Positions 28,393 through 37,862 of a stretch of 64,000 nt of DNA are shown here, piece by piece (position 1 is the stretch's first letter; every line of letters starts with the position of its first letter). The stretch covers positions 992,001 through 1,056,000 of the forward strand of contig NZ_JAMBOQ010000001.1 of the NCBI RefSeq assembly GCF_023715685.1. The letters are read 5' to 3'. The position numbers were made by a program, and so were the translations under genes. This DNA is from Priestia aryabhattai. Its GTDB lineage: Bacteria; Bacillota; Bacilli; Bacillales; Bacillaceae_H. The notes beneath the pieces are model-generated. The model saw nothing but the letters and a program-made list of their open reading frames with translations. It searched no databases and was not told the origin of the DNA.

Positions 28393-29937
28393 TTATAAAA
28401 TCAATGATTGTTTTGTTGAACTAGCAGACTGCTGAATAATTCGCTTATGCTCCCATTCTTGCTTTTCATGCGGAAAGTCACTTCGGTAATGACCTCCTCT
28501 ACTTTCTTTTCTTGCAAGAGAGGACTCGGCAATAAGCAGACCTGCAGTTAGCATATTACAGATGGTTGCAGCTTCTTGAGAATATATAACTTCTTGATCA
28601 AGAGGTATTCCATCCAGATAATTTGTGAATTCATGCACAATAGTAGCCAATTCGTTTTCATGACGAATGATCCCTACACAATCCATCATTTTATGCTGAA
28701 TTTGTCTTGTGGTAGGTAGTATTTTAGGCATGTCTTTATAGACGTAACGAACGGGGGTATAACGAGATACCGTTCTCGCTTTATGTAAAATATGACGCCC
28801 TGTCCGTTTTCCAAATACAAGACACTCTAACAATGAATTGCTTGCTAGACGATTTGCTCCATGAACGCCTGTAGAAGAAACTTCCCCCGCGGCATACAAG
28901 CCTTCAACACTTGTTTGTCCGTAAGCATCTACTTCAATTCCACCCATTAAAAAATGTGCGCCGGGAGTAACAGGTATTCGTTTTTTGTCCAGTTGAATTT
29001 TATACTTTTGACACAGTGCCGTAATCGTAGGAAACTTTTGTTCAAAATGAGCCACTTTTTCAATGTTTAAAAATACGGATCTTCCTTTTTTCATTTCATT
29101 AAAAATCGTTCTTGCTACAACATCTCGTGGTGCTAAATCCTTAAAGAGATGAACGCCTTCCATTATGCGTTCATTCCATTCATTTACCAGTACTCCACCT
29201 TCACCTCGTACCGCTTCGGATACTAGACCTTTCGCTTCCTTTTGATACAAAAGCGTCGGATGAAACTGAACAAATTCTAAGTCCGCTAATTTTGCTCCAG
29301 CCCTGTACGCAAGTGCTAACCCATCTCCTGTCGCAAGCGGCTGGTTAGATGTATGCTTGTACAAAGCGCCGATTCCTCCGGTAGCAATAACCGTTTGGTG
29401 AGCATGATATATAGTAATTTTGTTGTCTTTATCTTGTCCGATAGCACCTCTGCACGTTCCATCTACAGTCACTAAATGCTGAATCATTTCGTTTTCAATC
29501 ACTGTAATATATGGCAGTACTTCTTTTTTCAAAAAAGCGAACAGTGCTTGTCCTGTTGCATCCCCACCTGCATGCAGAATACGATTCATACGATGGGCTC
29601 CTTCTTTTCCAAAATGCAGCGTACCATCTGGATTTTTATCAAACTTCATTCCTTTATGAATTAATTCATTTACCACAGCCGCACCTTCTTCCACTAAAGT
29701 GCGTACCGCTTGTTCATTGCAATGCTTATTGCCCGCAACCAACGTATCATAGAGATGTTCACTCCAGTGATCGCTGCTTCCAATAGCAGCTGCTACTCCG
29801 CCTTGAGCAAGAACTGAGTTATTGCGGTCGATTTTCCCTTTCGTTACCATTACAACTCTTTTATGACGACACAGTTCATAAGCTGCAGAAAACGCTGCTA
29901 CTCCGCTTCCAATAATTAAAACATCCGTCTCTAACAT
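28393..29937 (-). CDS. nadB: L-aspartate oxidase
   Basis: First step of de novo NAD synthesis: oxidises aspartate to iminoaspartate with FAD. The 514 residues contain the FAD-binding VLIIGSGVAAFSAAYEL at the N-terminus, the substrate-site HFLMGGIEVDAYGQT, and GVHGANRLASNSLLE of the succinate-dehydrogenase/fumarate-reductase flavoprotein family. AGAGGTGTAAA precedes ATG. It heads nadB-nadC-nadA and is divergent from nifS-niaR across a palindromic operator. Confidence 0.96.
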   Translation of the reverse strand: MLETDVLIIGSGVAAFSAAYELCRHKRVVMVTKGKIDRNNSVLAQGGVAAAIGSSDHWSEHLYDTLVAGNKHCNEQAVRTLVEEGAAVVNELIHKGMKFDKNPDGTLHFGKEGAHRMNRILHAGGDATGQALFAFLKKEVLPYITVIENEMIQHLVTVDGTCRGAIGQDKDNKITIYHAHQTVIATGGIGALYKHTSNQPLATGDGLALAYRAGAKLADLEFVQFHPTLLYQKEAKGLVSEAVRGEGGVLVNEWNERIMEGVHLFKDLAPRDVVARTIFNEMKKGRSVFLNIEKVAHFEQKFPTITALCQKYKIQLDKKRIPVTPGAHFLMGGIEVDAYGQTSVEGLYAAGEVSSTGVHGANRLASNSLLECLVFGKRTGRHILHKARTVSRYTPVRYVYKDMPKILPTTRQIQHKMMDCVGIIRHENELATIVHEFTNYLDGIPLDQEVIYSQEAATICNMLTAGLLIAESSLARKESRGGHYRSDFPHEKQEWEHKRIIQQSASSTKQSLIL

Positions 29938-29950
29938 TTTACACCTCTTT

Positions 29951-29980
29951 ATTTACATGTGTCTTGACACCTATATTTAC
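29951..29980. promoter_or_regulatory. Probable NiaR (YrxA) operator and overlapping nifS promoter
   Basis: The perfect inverted repeat GTGTC-TT-GACAC (29959-29970) sits in ACATGTGTCTTGACACCTAT between divergent nadB and nifS and resembles the NiaR box of Bacillus (recalled). Its right part forms TTGACA (29964-29969), 17 bases from TTAAAT, a plausible nifS promoter. A bound repressor would block it. Confidence 0.68.
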
Positions 29981-30026
29981 ATATTATTAAATGAAAGACA
30001 AGAAGTTTTTTTATCGGAGGGAGAAA

Positions 30027-31163
30027 ATGATTTATCTGGACTATGCAGCAACAACGCCAATGAGACAAGAAGCAATTGAGGTATATACTGAAGCGGCAAC
30101 AACCTATTATGGAAATTCCAGCAGTCTTCACACACTTGGAACACAAGCGGAGAATCTACTCACGTTATGCAGAAAAAAATTAAGCTTGTTAGTAAATTGT
30201 CGAGAGGATGATCTTTTTTTTACAAGCGGAGGTACAGAAGCTAATTACTTAGCTATTCATTCTCTCTTAAAAGGAAAAACTGACGAAAGAAAACATTTAG
30301 TTACAACGAAGCTTGAACATTCTTCGGTTCTTCATACGTTGCAGCAGCTTGAAAAAGAAGGCTTTTCCCTATCTTACGTACCTGTAGATCAAAACGGAGT
30401 TGTGTCTGTAGATGACCTAAAACAGACTATTCGACCTGACACTGCGCTAGTAGCCATTCAGCATGTCAACCATGAGCTCGGTACGATCCAACCAATTGAG
30501 GATATTGGCCATTTTTTATCAGAAAAAGAAATTCTCTTTCACTGTGATTGTGTTCAATCTTTCGGTAAGCTTCCTATTGATGTTAAAAAGCTGAAAGCTG
30601 ATAGCATCTCAGTCTCTAGTCATAAAATTTACGGACCAAAAGGTGTAGGAATGGTATACATGAATTCAAGTTCTTCTTGGAAGCCTATTTACCATAAAGC
30701 AGCTCATGAAAAAGGCTTTCGCCCTGGGACTGTAAATACAACGGGCATTGCTGCCTTTACTGCAGCAGCTGAGTGCGCATATGCAGAAATGAAGACAGCT
30801 CGAAGCCATTATGAGCACTTAAAATCGTACTTACTAGAAAAGCTAGAGCCTCTTGCTCCTTTTATAGAAGTAGAAGGCCTTGCGAACTCTCATTTTCCTG
30901 GAATTATTGGACTGACATTTTCAAACATACAGGGTCAATATGTTATGTTACAATGTAATCGTCACGGAATTGCTATATCTACGGGAAGTGCCTGCCATGT
31001 AAATCAGCAGGAACCATTAGCTTCTTTACTTGCGATTGGCAAATCGACTGCAAATGCTAAGAACTTTGTACGTATTTCATTCAGTCAACATTCAACGTTT
31101 AAGCATATTGATCGACTCATATCCGTTTTTCATTTATTACAGAAAGAATTTATGACAGTGTAA
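30027..31163 (+). CDS. nifS: Cysteine desulfurase, NifS/IscS family, for NadA cluster assembly
   Basis: A PLP enzyme that removes sulfur from cysteine. The PLP lysine is in SVSSHKIYGPKGVG and the active Cys in STGSACHVNQQEP. The start MIYLDYAATTPM has GGAGGGAGAAA just before it; a frame extending 12 codons upstream has no site. The 378 residues are typical. B. subtilis has a nifS gene in this position that serves NadA, and the divergent nadBCA operon supports the same role here. niaR follows after 15 bases. Confidence 0.93.
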   Translation: MIYLDYAATTPMRQEAIEVYTEAATTYYGNSSSLHTLGTQAENLLTLCRKKLSLLVNCREDDLFFTSGGTEANYLAIHSLLKGKTDERKHLVTTKLEHSSVLHTLQQLEKEGFSLSYVPVDQNGVVSVDDLKQTIRPDTALVAIQHVNHELGTIQPIEDIGHFLSEKEILFHCDCVQSFGKLPIDVKKLKADSISVSSHKIYGPKGVGMVYMNSSSSWKPIYHKAAHEKGFRPGTVNTTGIAAFTAAAECAYAEMKTARSHYEHLKSYLLEKLEPLAPFIEVEGLANSHFPGIIGLTFSNIQGQYVMLQCNRHGIAISTGSACHVNQQEPLASLLAIGKSTANAKNFVRISFSQHSTFKHIDRLISVFHLLQKEFMTV

Positions 31164-31178
31164 AAGGAGGGATGAAAG

Positions 31179-31724
31179 ATGCCAGGAACTCAAAAGAAAA
31201 TTCTTGGAGAAGAAAGAAGAGAACTTATTCTACAATGGTTAAAAACAGAGAATAAACCAATGACAGGCAGTGAGCTTTCTAAACGAACGAACGTTAGTCG
31301 CCAAGTCATTGTACAAGATATTTCGCTGCTTAAAGCTAAAAACGAGCCCATTATCGCAACAAGCCAAGGATATATTTATATTCAGAATCCATCTCAAACT
31401 ACCTTGCACCAGCGAATTATTGCCTGTCAGCATACGCCAGAAGATGCTGAAAAGGAGCTTCTCCTGCTTGTTGACCACGGCGTTCTCGTAAAAGATGTAA
31501 CCGTTGAACACCCTGTGTATGGTGAATTAACGGCTTCCGTTATGATTCAAACCCGAAAAGAAGTAGAAACGTTCATTGAAAAAATCCAAGAAACAAACGC
31601 AACTTATTTATCTCAGCTAACAGACGGGATTCACCTTCATACGATTGAAGCAGATACAATTGAAAAACTGAATGTTGCCTGCTTAGCTCTTGAAGCGGAA
31701 GGCTACTTAGTTTCGAATGAATAA
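31179..31724 (+). CDS. niaR: NAD biosynthesis transcription repressor NiaR (YrxA)
   Basis: Represses NAD synthesis genes with nicotinate as co-repressor. The 181 residues have an N-terminal winged helix-turn-helix of the HTH_11 type (ILQWLKTENKPMTGSELSKR, VSRQVIVQDISLLKA) and the C-terminal 3H domain with its metal-type histidines (ACQHTPEDAEKE, VEHPVYGELTA, DGIHLHTIEA). AAAGGAGGGATG precedes ATG. It shares a unit with nifS and likely represses both its own unit and nadBCA through the operator near 29965. Confidence 0.93.
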   Translation: MPGTQKKILGEERRELILQWLKTENKPMTGSELSKRTNVSRQVIVQDISLLKAKNEPIIATSQGYIYIQNPSQTTLHQRIIACQHTPEDAEKELLLLVDHGVLVKDVTVEHPVYGELTASVMIQTRKEVETFIEKIQETNATYLSQLTDGIHLHTIEADTIEKLNVACLALEAEGYLVSNE

Positions 31725-31740
31725 AAAGTTGTTATAACAA

Positions 31741-31768
31741 AAAAAAATCCCGCTTTAAAGCGGGATTT
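31741..31768. terminator. Bidirectional terminator between niaR and pheA
   Basis: AAATCCCGCTTT and AAAGCGGGATTT (31745-31768) form a 12-bp stem with almost no loop. A seven-A run makes it stronger for the minus strand. The pheA stop codon lies in its centre. Confidence 0.83.
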
Positions 31769-32627
31769 CTGTTTCAAGTAGTGTATGGGGATAGCTTCCT
31801 AAAAGCTCTACGCTACAGCCTAGTGCCTCAAGTTCAGCCATAGCCCCAGGGATTAATACTTCATCCATTTTTTGTTCAATATCAACGATAAAGAAATAGT
31901 TTCCAAGCCCTGTTTTCATAGGACGGGATTCAATTTTAGACAGATTTAACTTACGCCAGGAGAAAGCTGAAAGCACTTGATGAAGCGCTCCTGCCTGATC
32001 AGATGGAAGTGTAATCATTAACGTTGTCTTACACCCGTTTCCAGCTAAAAATGGCACCTCTTGCACCCCATCTTTATGCAAAATAACAAATCTTGTTGTA
32101 TTATGATCATAATCATGAATGTTCGGGCGGGCAATATGTAATTCATATTCATGCGCTGCTAATCCATTAGCAATAGCTCCAATATTAAGCTCAGGGTGTT
32201 CACTTACATACTTAGCAGCAAATGCCGTTGATGTCATCTCTTCTACTGCAGTTGACGTACATTCTCCGTGTAAAAATTTATGACACTGCGCAATTGCATG
32301 AGGATGAGAATAAATCGTTTCAATGTTTTTCCACTGTTCTGCACGAGATGGATGAACCATTAAATGCTGACGAATTGGAAGGACAATTTCCCCAACAATC
32401 GGCAGACGACGTTCATGAATAAGATAATCAAGTGTTAAATTTACAGATCCTTCAAGTGCATTTTCTAACGGTACAATTCCATACTCAATTTCTCCGTTAT
32501 CCACTGCATCAATGCATGCTGGAATTGTTTTGTATGGAATATGGTCGTGCTGTTTAAATACGCCTTGGACGGCTACATGTGTAAATGTTGCCTTTGGTCC
32601 TAAATATCCTACTTTCCCCACAATCAT
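31755..32627 (-). CDS. pheA: Prephenate dehydratase
   Basis: Makes phenylpyruvate from prephenate in phenylalanine synthesis. The 290 residues comprise the dehydratase domain (GYLGPKATFTH; catalytic NTTRFVIL near residue 173) and a C-terminal ACT domain with the ESRP motif (KIESRPMKTGLGNYFFIVDIE) that binds phenylalanine for feedback inhibition. It follows pheB after 28 bases. The final codons read through the terminator stem shared with niaR. Confidence 0.96.
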   Translation of the reverse strand: MIVGKVGYLGPKATFTHVAVQGVFKQHDHIPYKTIPACIDAVDNGEIEYGIVPLENALEGSVNLTLDYLIHERRLPIVGEIVLPIRQHLMVHPSRAEQWKNIETIYSHPHAIAQCHKFLHGECTSTAVEEMTSTAFAAKYVSEHPELNIGAIANGLAAHEYELHIARPNIHDYDHNTTRFVILHKDGVQEVPFLAGNGCKTTLMITLPSDQAGALHQVLSAFSWRKLNLSKIESRPMKTGLGNYFFIVDIEQKMDEVLIPGAMAELEALGCSVELLGSYPHTLLETEIPL

Positions 32628-32655
32628 GCCTCTCCTTATCTATATCTGTTTACCA

Positions 32656-33105
32656 TTATGCCCCTGAACCAAGCACGTCCACTTTATCTACAAACTCTAA
32701 GCTTTTCAGTCTTCGCAGCATTTCATTTAATTCAACATTCATGCTTGCTGTATCTAATGAAAGAGTTACGTTGGCACGCCCTTGTAAAGGGATGGTTTGG
32801 TGAATCGTTAACACATTGCATCCCGATGATGCAACGGTGCTCAATAAATGTGATAAAGTTCCTGATCGATCTTCAATATGAAAAAATAGTGAAATAATAC
32901 GCTGTTTGACAACCGTCTGAAACGGAAAAACTGTGTCGCGGTACTTATAAAAAGCACTGCGACTTAAGTCTACGGCTTGTACAGCATCTGCTACCGACTC
33001 AGCTTTTCCCCGTTCAATTAACAGCTTCGCATCCAATGTTTTTTTCATCGCTTCTGGTAATACATCTTCGCGAACTAAATAAAACTGCTTATCGCTCTTA
33101 TGCAA
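32656..33105 (-). CDS. pheB: ACT-domain protein PheB
   Basis: A 149-residue protein of the UPF0735/PheB family; exact function unclear, assumed regulatory in aromatic amino-acid synthesis. An N-terminal helical region ([42 protein letters not shown], which resembles a helix-turn-helix) precedes an ACT domain ([22 protein letters not shown]). The start is a TTG 6-7 bases from GGGGAGGGG. It lies between obg and pheA as in B. subtilis. Confidence 0.92.
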   Translation of the reverse strand: MHKSDKQFYLVREDVLPEAMKKTLDAKLLIERGKAESVADAVQAVDLSRSAFYKYRDTVFPFQTVVKQRIISLFFHIEDRSGTLSHLLSTVASSGCNVLTIHQTIPLQGRANVTLSLDTASMNVELNEMLRRLKSLEFVDKVDVLGSGA

Positions 33106-33138
33106 GTAAAGCCCCTCCCCTTATCCTATGAACAACAA

Positions 33139-34425
33139 TTAGTCAATAAATTCAAATTCATATTCAAACAGCTTTACAATATCGCCATCTTTTGCTCCTC
33201 GTTCACGAAGGGCTTCATCGACGCCCATGCCTCGAAGCTGGCGCGCAAATCGACGAACTGATTCTTCACGTGAGAAGTCAGTCATCTTGAATAATTTTTC
33301 AATTTTTTCACCGCTTAATACGTATGAGCCATCGCTATCACGCGTAATAACAAATTCCACTTCTTTCTTTTCATGCTTGTACAGCACGCGGTGCATAGAT
33401 AGATCTTCCTCTTCTTGCATTGGGAATTCTGGCGTAGTTTCTACAAGATCAGCTACTGTAAATAACAGTTCGCGGATTCCATCACGTGTTGCTGCAGAAA
33501 TTGGAAAGACTTTTACTTCGTCCCCTACTTTTTCTTTGAATGCAGCTAGATTCTCTTCCGCTTGCGGGATATCCATTTTATTTGCTACTACTACTTGCGG
33601 ACGTTCTGTTAAACGCATATTATATTGACGCAGCTCTTCATTAATGGTTAAGTAATCTTCATATGGATCACGGCCTTCTAAACCAGACATATCGATTACA
33701 TGGACAATAACGCGGGTACGTTCAATGTGACGTAAAAACTGATGACCTAATCCTACACCTTCATGTGCACCTTCGATTAGCCCTGGTAAATCCGCCATAA
33801 CAAAACTGCGATTATCTTCTGTTTCAACTACTCCTAAATTCGGATTAATTGTTGTAAAATGATATTCAGCAATTTTTGGCTTTGCAGCAGACGTTACGGA
33901 TAATAACGTTGACTTTCCAACACTCGGGAAACCAACTAATCCTACATCGGCTAATACTTTTAATTCAAGAATTACATTTCTCTCTTTACCTGGCTCTCCA
34001 TTTTCTGAAAGCTCTGGTGCTGGATTTGCAGGTGTAGCAAAACGCGTATTCCCACGCCCTCCGCGTCCACCTTTAGCAATCACTGCGCGCTGGCCGTGTT
34101 CAACTAAATCAGCAATCGTTTCGTTCGTATCTTCATCTAACACAACGGTACCTGGTGGAACTTTTACAATCATCGGCTCAGCGTTACGTCCGTGCTGTCC
34201 TTTTGACATTCCATGTTCACCGCGGCTTGCTTTAAAGTGACGCTTATAGCGGAAATCCATCAGTGTACGTAATCCTTCTTCTACTTCAAAAATGACATCT
34301 GCACCGTGACCACCGTCACCACCTGCAGGGCCTCCTTTTGGTACGTACTTTTCGCGACGGAAGGCAACCATTCCATTTCCTCCGTCGCCACCTTTTACAT
34401 ATACCTTGACCTGATCTACAAACAT
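33139..34425 (-). CDS. obg: Essential GTPase Obg
   Basis: Ribosome-associated GTPase needed for growth, 50S maturation, and in B. subtilis for sporulation and stress signalling. The 428 residues contain the glycine-rich Obg fold (about 1-158), the G domain ([37 protein letters not shown]) and the C-terminal OCT domain (about 345-428). It follows spo0B, as in B. subtilis, where the two are co-transcribed. The ATG has GGAAAAGAAA upstream, a modest site. Confidence 0.97.
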   Translation of the reverse strand: MFVDQVKVYVKGGDGGNGMVAFRREKYVPKGGPAGGDGGHGADVIFEVEEGLRTLMDFRYKRHFKASRGEHGMSKGQHGRNAEPMIVKVPPGTVVLDEDTNETIADLVEHGQRAVIAKGGRGGRGNTRFATPANPAPELSENGEPGKERNVILELKVLADVGLVGFPSVGKSTLLSVTSAAKPKIAEYHFTTINPNLGVVETEDNRSFVMADLPGLIEGAHEGVGLGHQFLRHIERTRVIVHVIDMSGLEGRDPYEDYLTINEELRQYNMRLTERPQVVVANKMDIPQAEENLAAFKEKVGDEVKVFPISAATRDGIRELLFTVADLVETTPEFPMQEEEDLSMHRVLYKHEKKEVEFVITRDSDGSYVLSGEKIEKLFKMTDFSREESVRRFARQLRGMGVDEALRERGAKDGDIVKLFEYEFEFID

Positions 34426-34476
34426 TTCTTTTCCACTCCGTTCTATATCTTAGCTCTTGCAATAGCAAAAGCGCTG

Positions 34477-35013
34477 TTAACTTATTGTGAGCATAAGGCT
34501 AAATTCATCTTTAGACATATGCTGTTCAACCAATGCAACTCCTTGAGCGCACTCATAACATTGTAGCTTGTTTTGTAGCTTCTGTATATCTGTTAGTATT
34601 CCACTAAAGTCAAAAAAGAAACGAATTCCCTGTTCTTCAATGCATACTGAAATACTCAAATAGTTTTCTGCATGATAATCAACATACTGTTCGAGTGCTT
34701 CTGTCAAATAGCAACACCAGTTGTATACGAACTCATCGTATTGTGATAAATCCTTCAATTCTCCGAGCACTTCCACATCTAAGCGAACAGCATGGTTATT
34801 CCAATGATAGGTCATAACAAAGCTCGCAAACAGTCGCATATTGATGTTTGTTAACTTGGATTCATGTTTGGATTCATTTACAATTTCTTCAATGATTTCA
34901 TTCGCTCGATCAAGCCGATTCAACGCTAGATTGCCTTTGATTAATTGCAGCTTATTTAACCAATCATGCCGCGCGTATCTTAATACTTCTACGACATCCC
35001 ATTCTTTTTCCAT
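34477..35013 (-). CDS. spo0B: Sporulation initiation phosphotransferase Spo0B
   Basis: Carries phosphate from Spo0F to Spo0A in the sporulation phosphorelay. The probable phosphorylated residue is His16 in ARHDWLNKLQLIKGNL, the conserved helical-hairpin motif. The 178 residues have the usual two parts: a helical hairpin that dimerises to a four-helix bundle, and a kinase-like C-domain without an ATP site. TTAGGAGTGC precedes ATG. Placed between rpmA and obg, as in B. subtilis. Confidence 0.93.
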   Translation of the reverse strand: MEKEWDVVEVLRYARHDWLNKLQLIKGNLALNRLDRANEIIEEIVNESKHESKLTNINMRLFASFVMTYHWNNHAVRLDVEVLGELKDLSQYDEFVYNWCCYLTEALEQYVDYHAENYLSISVCIEEQGIRFFFDFSGILTDIQKLQNKLQCYECAQGVALVEQHMSKDEFSLMLTIS

Positions 35014-35096
35014 CTTAGCACTCCTAACTTTGACTCGAGCATAAGTATTTCACAACGCTGACAAACATCTCGTATCAATCTTCTTAGATATGTTCG

Positions 35097-35105
35097 ATTA
35101 TAACA
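35097..35105 (-). promoter_or_regulatory. Possible extended -10 promoter of spo0B-obg
   Basis: On the minus strand TGTTATAAT has a perfect -10 with the TGn extension, about 84 bases ahead of spo0B. No good -35 is visible. It lies just after the rpmA terminator, which fits a separate unit. Confidence 0.5.
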
Positions 35106-35137
35106 AATTCCAATGGGTAATAGGTGAAATATTCTAC

Positions 35138-35179
35138 AAAAAGAAAACTCTAACCTACTTGGGTTAGAGTTTTCTTTTT
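35138..35179 (-). terminator. Terminator after the rplU-prp-rpmA operon
   Basis: AAAAGAAAACTCTAACC and its complement GGTTAGAGTTTTCTTTT (35139-35155 and 35162-35178) form a perfect 17-bp stem with a 6-base loop. Confidence 0.9.
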
Positions 35180-35184
35180 GTATC

Positions 35185-35827
<643 letters not shown>

Positions 35828-35836
35828 TTGTTATAA

Positions 35837-36145
35837 TTACGCGTTGATAGCGTCGATTACAACTTTTGTGTAAGGTTGACGGTGACCTTGCTTACGACGA
35901 TAGTTTTTCTTTGCTTTGTATTTAAATACAGTGATCTTTTTAGCGCGACCTTGTTTTTCAACTTTAGCCGTAACTGTTGCACCTTCTACGAAAGGAACAC
36001 CAACTTTCACGCTGTCGCCACCTACAAATAATACTTTGTCAAAAGTAACTGTTTCGCCTTGTTCACCAGCAAGTTTTTCAACGTAGATTGCTTGACCAGC
36101 CTCTACTTTAATTTGCTTACCACCAGTTTCAATAATTGCGTACAT
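35837..36145 (-). CDS. rplU: 50S ribosomal protein L21
   Basis: A 102-residue large-subunit protein that contacts 23S rRNA and L20. The family start [14 protein letters not shown] and end [15 protein letters not shown] motif (here [16 protein letters not shown]) are present. I start at the ATG at 36145, which has AGAGGAGGTG upstream; a GTG three codons earlier lies in the binding site. First gene of rplU-prp-rpmA, behind an L21 leader. Confidence 0.97.
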   Translation of the reverse strand: MYAIIETGGKQIKVEAGQAIYVEKLAGEQGETVTFDKVLFVGGDSVKVGVPFVEGATVTAKVEKQGRAKKITVFKYKAKKNYRRKQGHRQPYTKVVIDAINA

Positions 36146-36246
36146 TCTCTGCACCTCCTCTAAAAACTAAGACTCGCCATCACAGGTGTTCAAGTGAACT
36201 TAAAACCTGTTCTGAGCGGTTGTAGCACGGGTGCTACAAACCAACA
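36146..36246 (-). promoter_or_regulatory. L21 leader RNA element
   Basis: The leader between the rplU promoter and start folds into a stem of TTGTAGCAC with GTGCTACAA (36220-36228, 36231-36239) and a second hairpin with ACAGGT/ACCTGT arms (36182-36187, 36205-36210). Its place and paired-hairpin form match the L21 leader family that lets L21 repress its own operon. The family match is from memory; a covariance search was not possible. Confidence 0.75.
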
Positions 36247-36252
36247 TATTAA

Positions 36253-36282
36253 ATCTTACTACAAATCAAAGGTTAGTGTCAA
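36253..36282 (-). promoter_or_regulatory. Sigma-A promoter of rplU
   Basis: On the minus strand a perfect TTGACA (36277-36282) is 18 bases from TAAGAT (36253-36258), giving a start near 36246. Confidence 0.68.
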
Positions 36283-36309
36283 TTGGAATTCATGTTTTCT
36301 TCTAAAATT

Positions 36310-37773
36310 TTATACAGAAGTAGAGACCCTTTTTTGAATCTGCTCATTCGACCCCAATTGACGCAAAACAAATGCGTTTGTATAATCATCGCTTGGCGTA
36401 AGATATACGGTTTTTTTAACCATTTTCTCTAAAGCTTTGAGAAATCCTTGAGCTTTCATTTCATTTATAACATCACTTCGTGTCTCAATCCAAATAGCCT
36501 CTTCTTCCACGCCGCGATGTTCCCAAATTACACGTTCAATTTGAAAAGCAACCGTTTTGGAATCAATCATTTTACCGGTTCCTTCACATACTTCACAAGG
36601 CATAGTTAATGTTGATCCAATACTATTGCGCACTTTCTTCCGCGTTAATTGCAATATGCCGAGCTCTGTAAAGCCAACTACATTCGTCCGCACTTCATCT
36701 TGTTCACATAGCTTTTTCATGTACCTTTCTACTTCTGTGCGATCTTCTTTATGAGGCATATTTATAAAATCAATTAAGATCATGCCGCCTAAGTGACGTA
36801 ATTGCATCTGTTTGGACAATTCATACGCAGCTTCCATATTTGTTTGAAGCATTGTCTTTCGAATATTATCTTTTCCTGAAAACTTCCCCGTGTTCACGTC
36901 CACGACCGTCATCGCTTCCGTTTCGTCAATAACGATATAACCTCCGCTTTTGAGCCACACGATTCGCTTTAAAAGCTTCTCTATTTGCCGTTCCACATCA
37001 TAAAAAGAGAAAATATTTTCATTTCCTTTATAGTACTCTATTGACGATTTAGGATAGGTAGTTCGAAGATGCTGATATAGATCGAAGTCATCTACTACTA
37101 TCCCATCAATTCCTTGTTGAAGTGCAGCTTGCACTCTTGTTTCCAGAAAATCTTGTCCTTTGCTGACTAGGGCAGGAGCTTTCATTCCCTGTATCTGTCG
37201 TTCAAGACGCTCATATTTCTTCTGTAGCTCTTTTATTTTATGTTGGACCGCAGCTTCTGGTTTTTCTGAAATCGCTGTTCGAAATAAAAAGCCTTCCATC
37301 CCCTGTTTTAACCGCTCACCAAGCTGTTTCCACTGTTGGCGTTTTGGTTCAGCTATTTTTTTTGATACAGCGACATAGTTTCCGTGCGGTAAATATACAA
37401 GCTCATCAGAAGAAAATTCAATAATACCCGTCAGCTTCGGCCCTTTTGTCCCGATACCTTCTTTTACAACTTGAACCAATACTTTTTCTCCTTCACGAAT
37501 AAAAGCAGACATCGGCTGCTGATCTTTGCTAGGATTCACTGCCTGCTGATAGGATACAAGTTCATTTCGATGAATAAATCCATTCATTGATAAACCGATA
37601 TCGATAAAGGCTGCTTGCATATGTGGCAGTACTTTTACTACTTTACCCCAATATATATCACCAATAATTTGATTCTGGCTTTGTTCTTCTAAATATATTT
37701 TTTCTAGTGCTTTATCGCTTATCACGGCTATACGTTTTGAAGAAGTAGCCGCGTTAATGATACATACCTTCAC
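36310..37773 (-). CDS. Ribonuclease E/G family endoribonuclease
   Basis: An endoribonuclease of the Rne/Rng family for mRNA turnover or rRNA maturation. Features in order: N-terminal RNase H-like segment, S1 RNA-binding domain (about 37-125; GDIYWGKVVKVLPHMQAAFIDIG), the catalytic domain with VVDVNTGKF and ILIDFINMPHKEDR (the two metal-binding aspartates), and a Zn-link-type CEVCEGTG near residue 403. The 487 residues are the short RNase G type. I start at the GTG at 37773, 8 bases from GTGAGG; an ATG two codons earlier is too close. B. subtilis lacks this family; some other Bacillaceae carry it beside rplU. A terminator lies 33 bases upstream. Confidence 0.9.
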   Translation of the reverse strand: MKVCIINAATSSKRIAVISDKALEKIYLEEQSQNQIIGDIYWGKVVKVLPHMQAAFIDIGLSMNGFIHRNELVSYQQAVNPSKDQQPMSAFIREGEKVLVQVVKEGIGTKGPKLTGIIEFSSDELVYLPHGNYVAVSKKIAEPKRQQWKQLGERLKQGMEGFLFRTAISEKPEAAVQHKIKELQKKYERLERQIQGMKAPALVSKGQDFLETRVQAALQQGIDGIVVDDFDLYQHLRTTYPKSSIEYYKGNENIFSFYDVERQIEKLLKRIVWLKSGGYIVIDETEAMTVVDVNTGKFSGKDNIRKTMLQTNMEAAYELSKQMQLRHLGGMILIDFINMPHKEDRTEVERYMKKLCEQDEVRTNVVGFTELGILQLTRKKVRNSIGSTLTMPCEVCEGTGKMIDSKTVAFQIERVIWEHRGVEEEAIWIETRSDVINEMKAQGFLKALEKMVKKTVYLTPSDDYTNAFVLRQLGSNEQIQKRVSTSV

Positions 37774-37806
37774 ATACATTGCCTCACTTTAATCTAAATT
37801 CATAGG

Positions 37807-37838
37807 AAAAAGTTCGGTCAATGCAACCGAACTTTTTT
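37807..37838 (-). terminator. Terminator after spoIVFB, directly ahead of the RNase E/G gene
   Basis: AAAAAGTTCGGT (37807-37818) and ACCGAACTTTTTT (37826-37838) form a 12-bp stem followed by U on the minus strand. Only about 33 bases separate it from the RNase E/G start. Confidence 0.85.
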
Positions 37839-37862
37839 CACTCTATTCTATGTTACTAGAAA

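Noticed and set aside
37774..37806. Promoter for the RNase E/G gene in the short gap
   Set aside because: Only weak -10-like sequence (TATGAA) is present; not listed as a feature.
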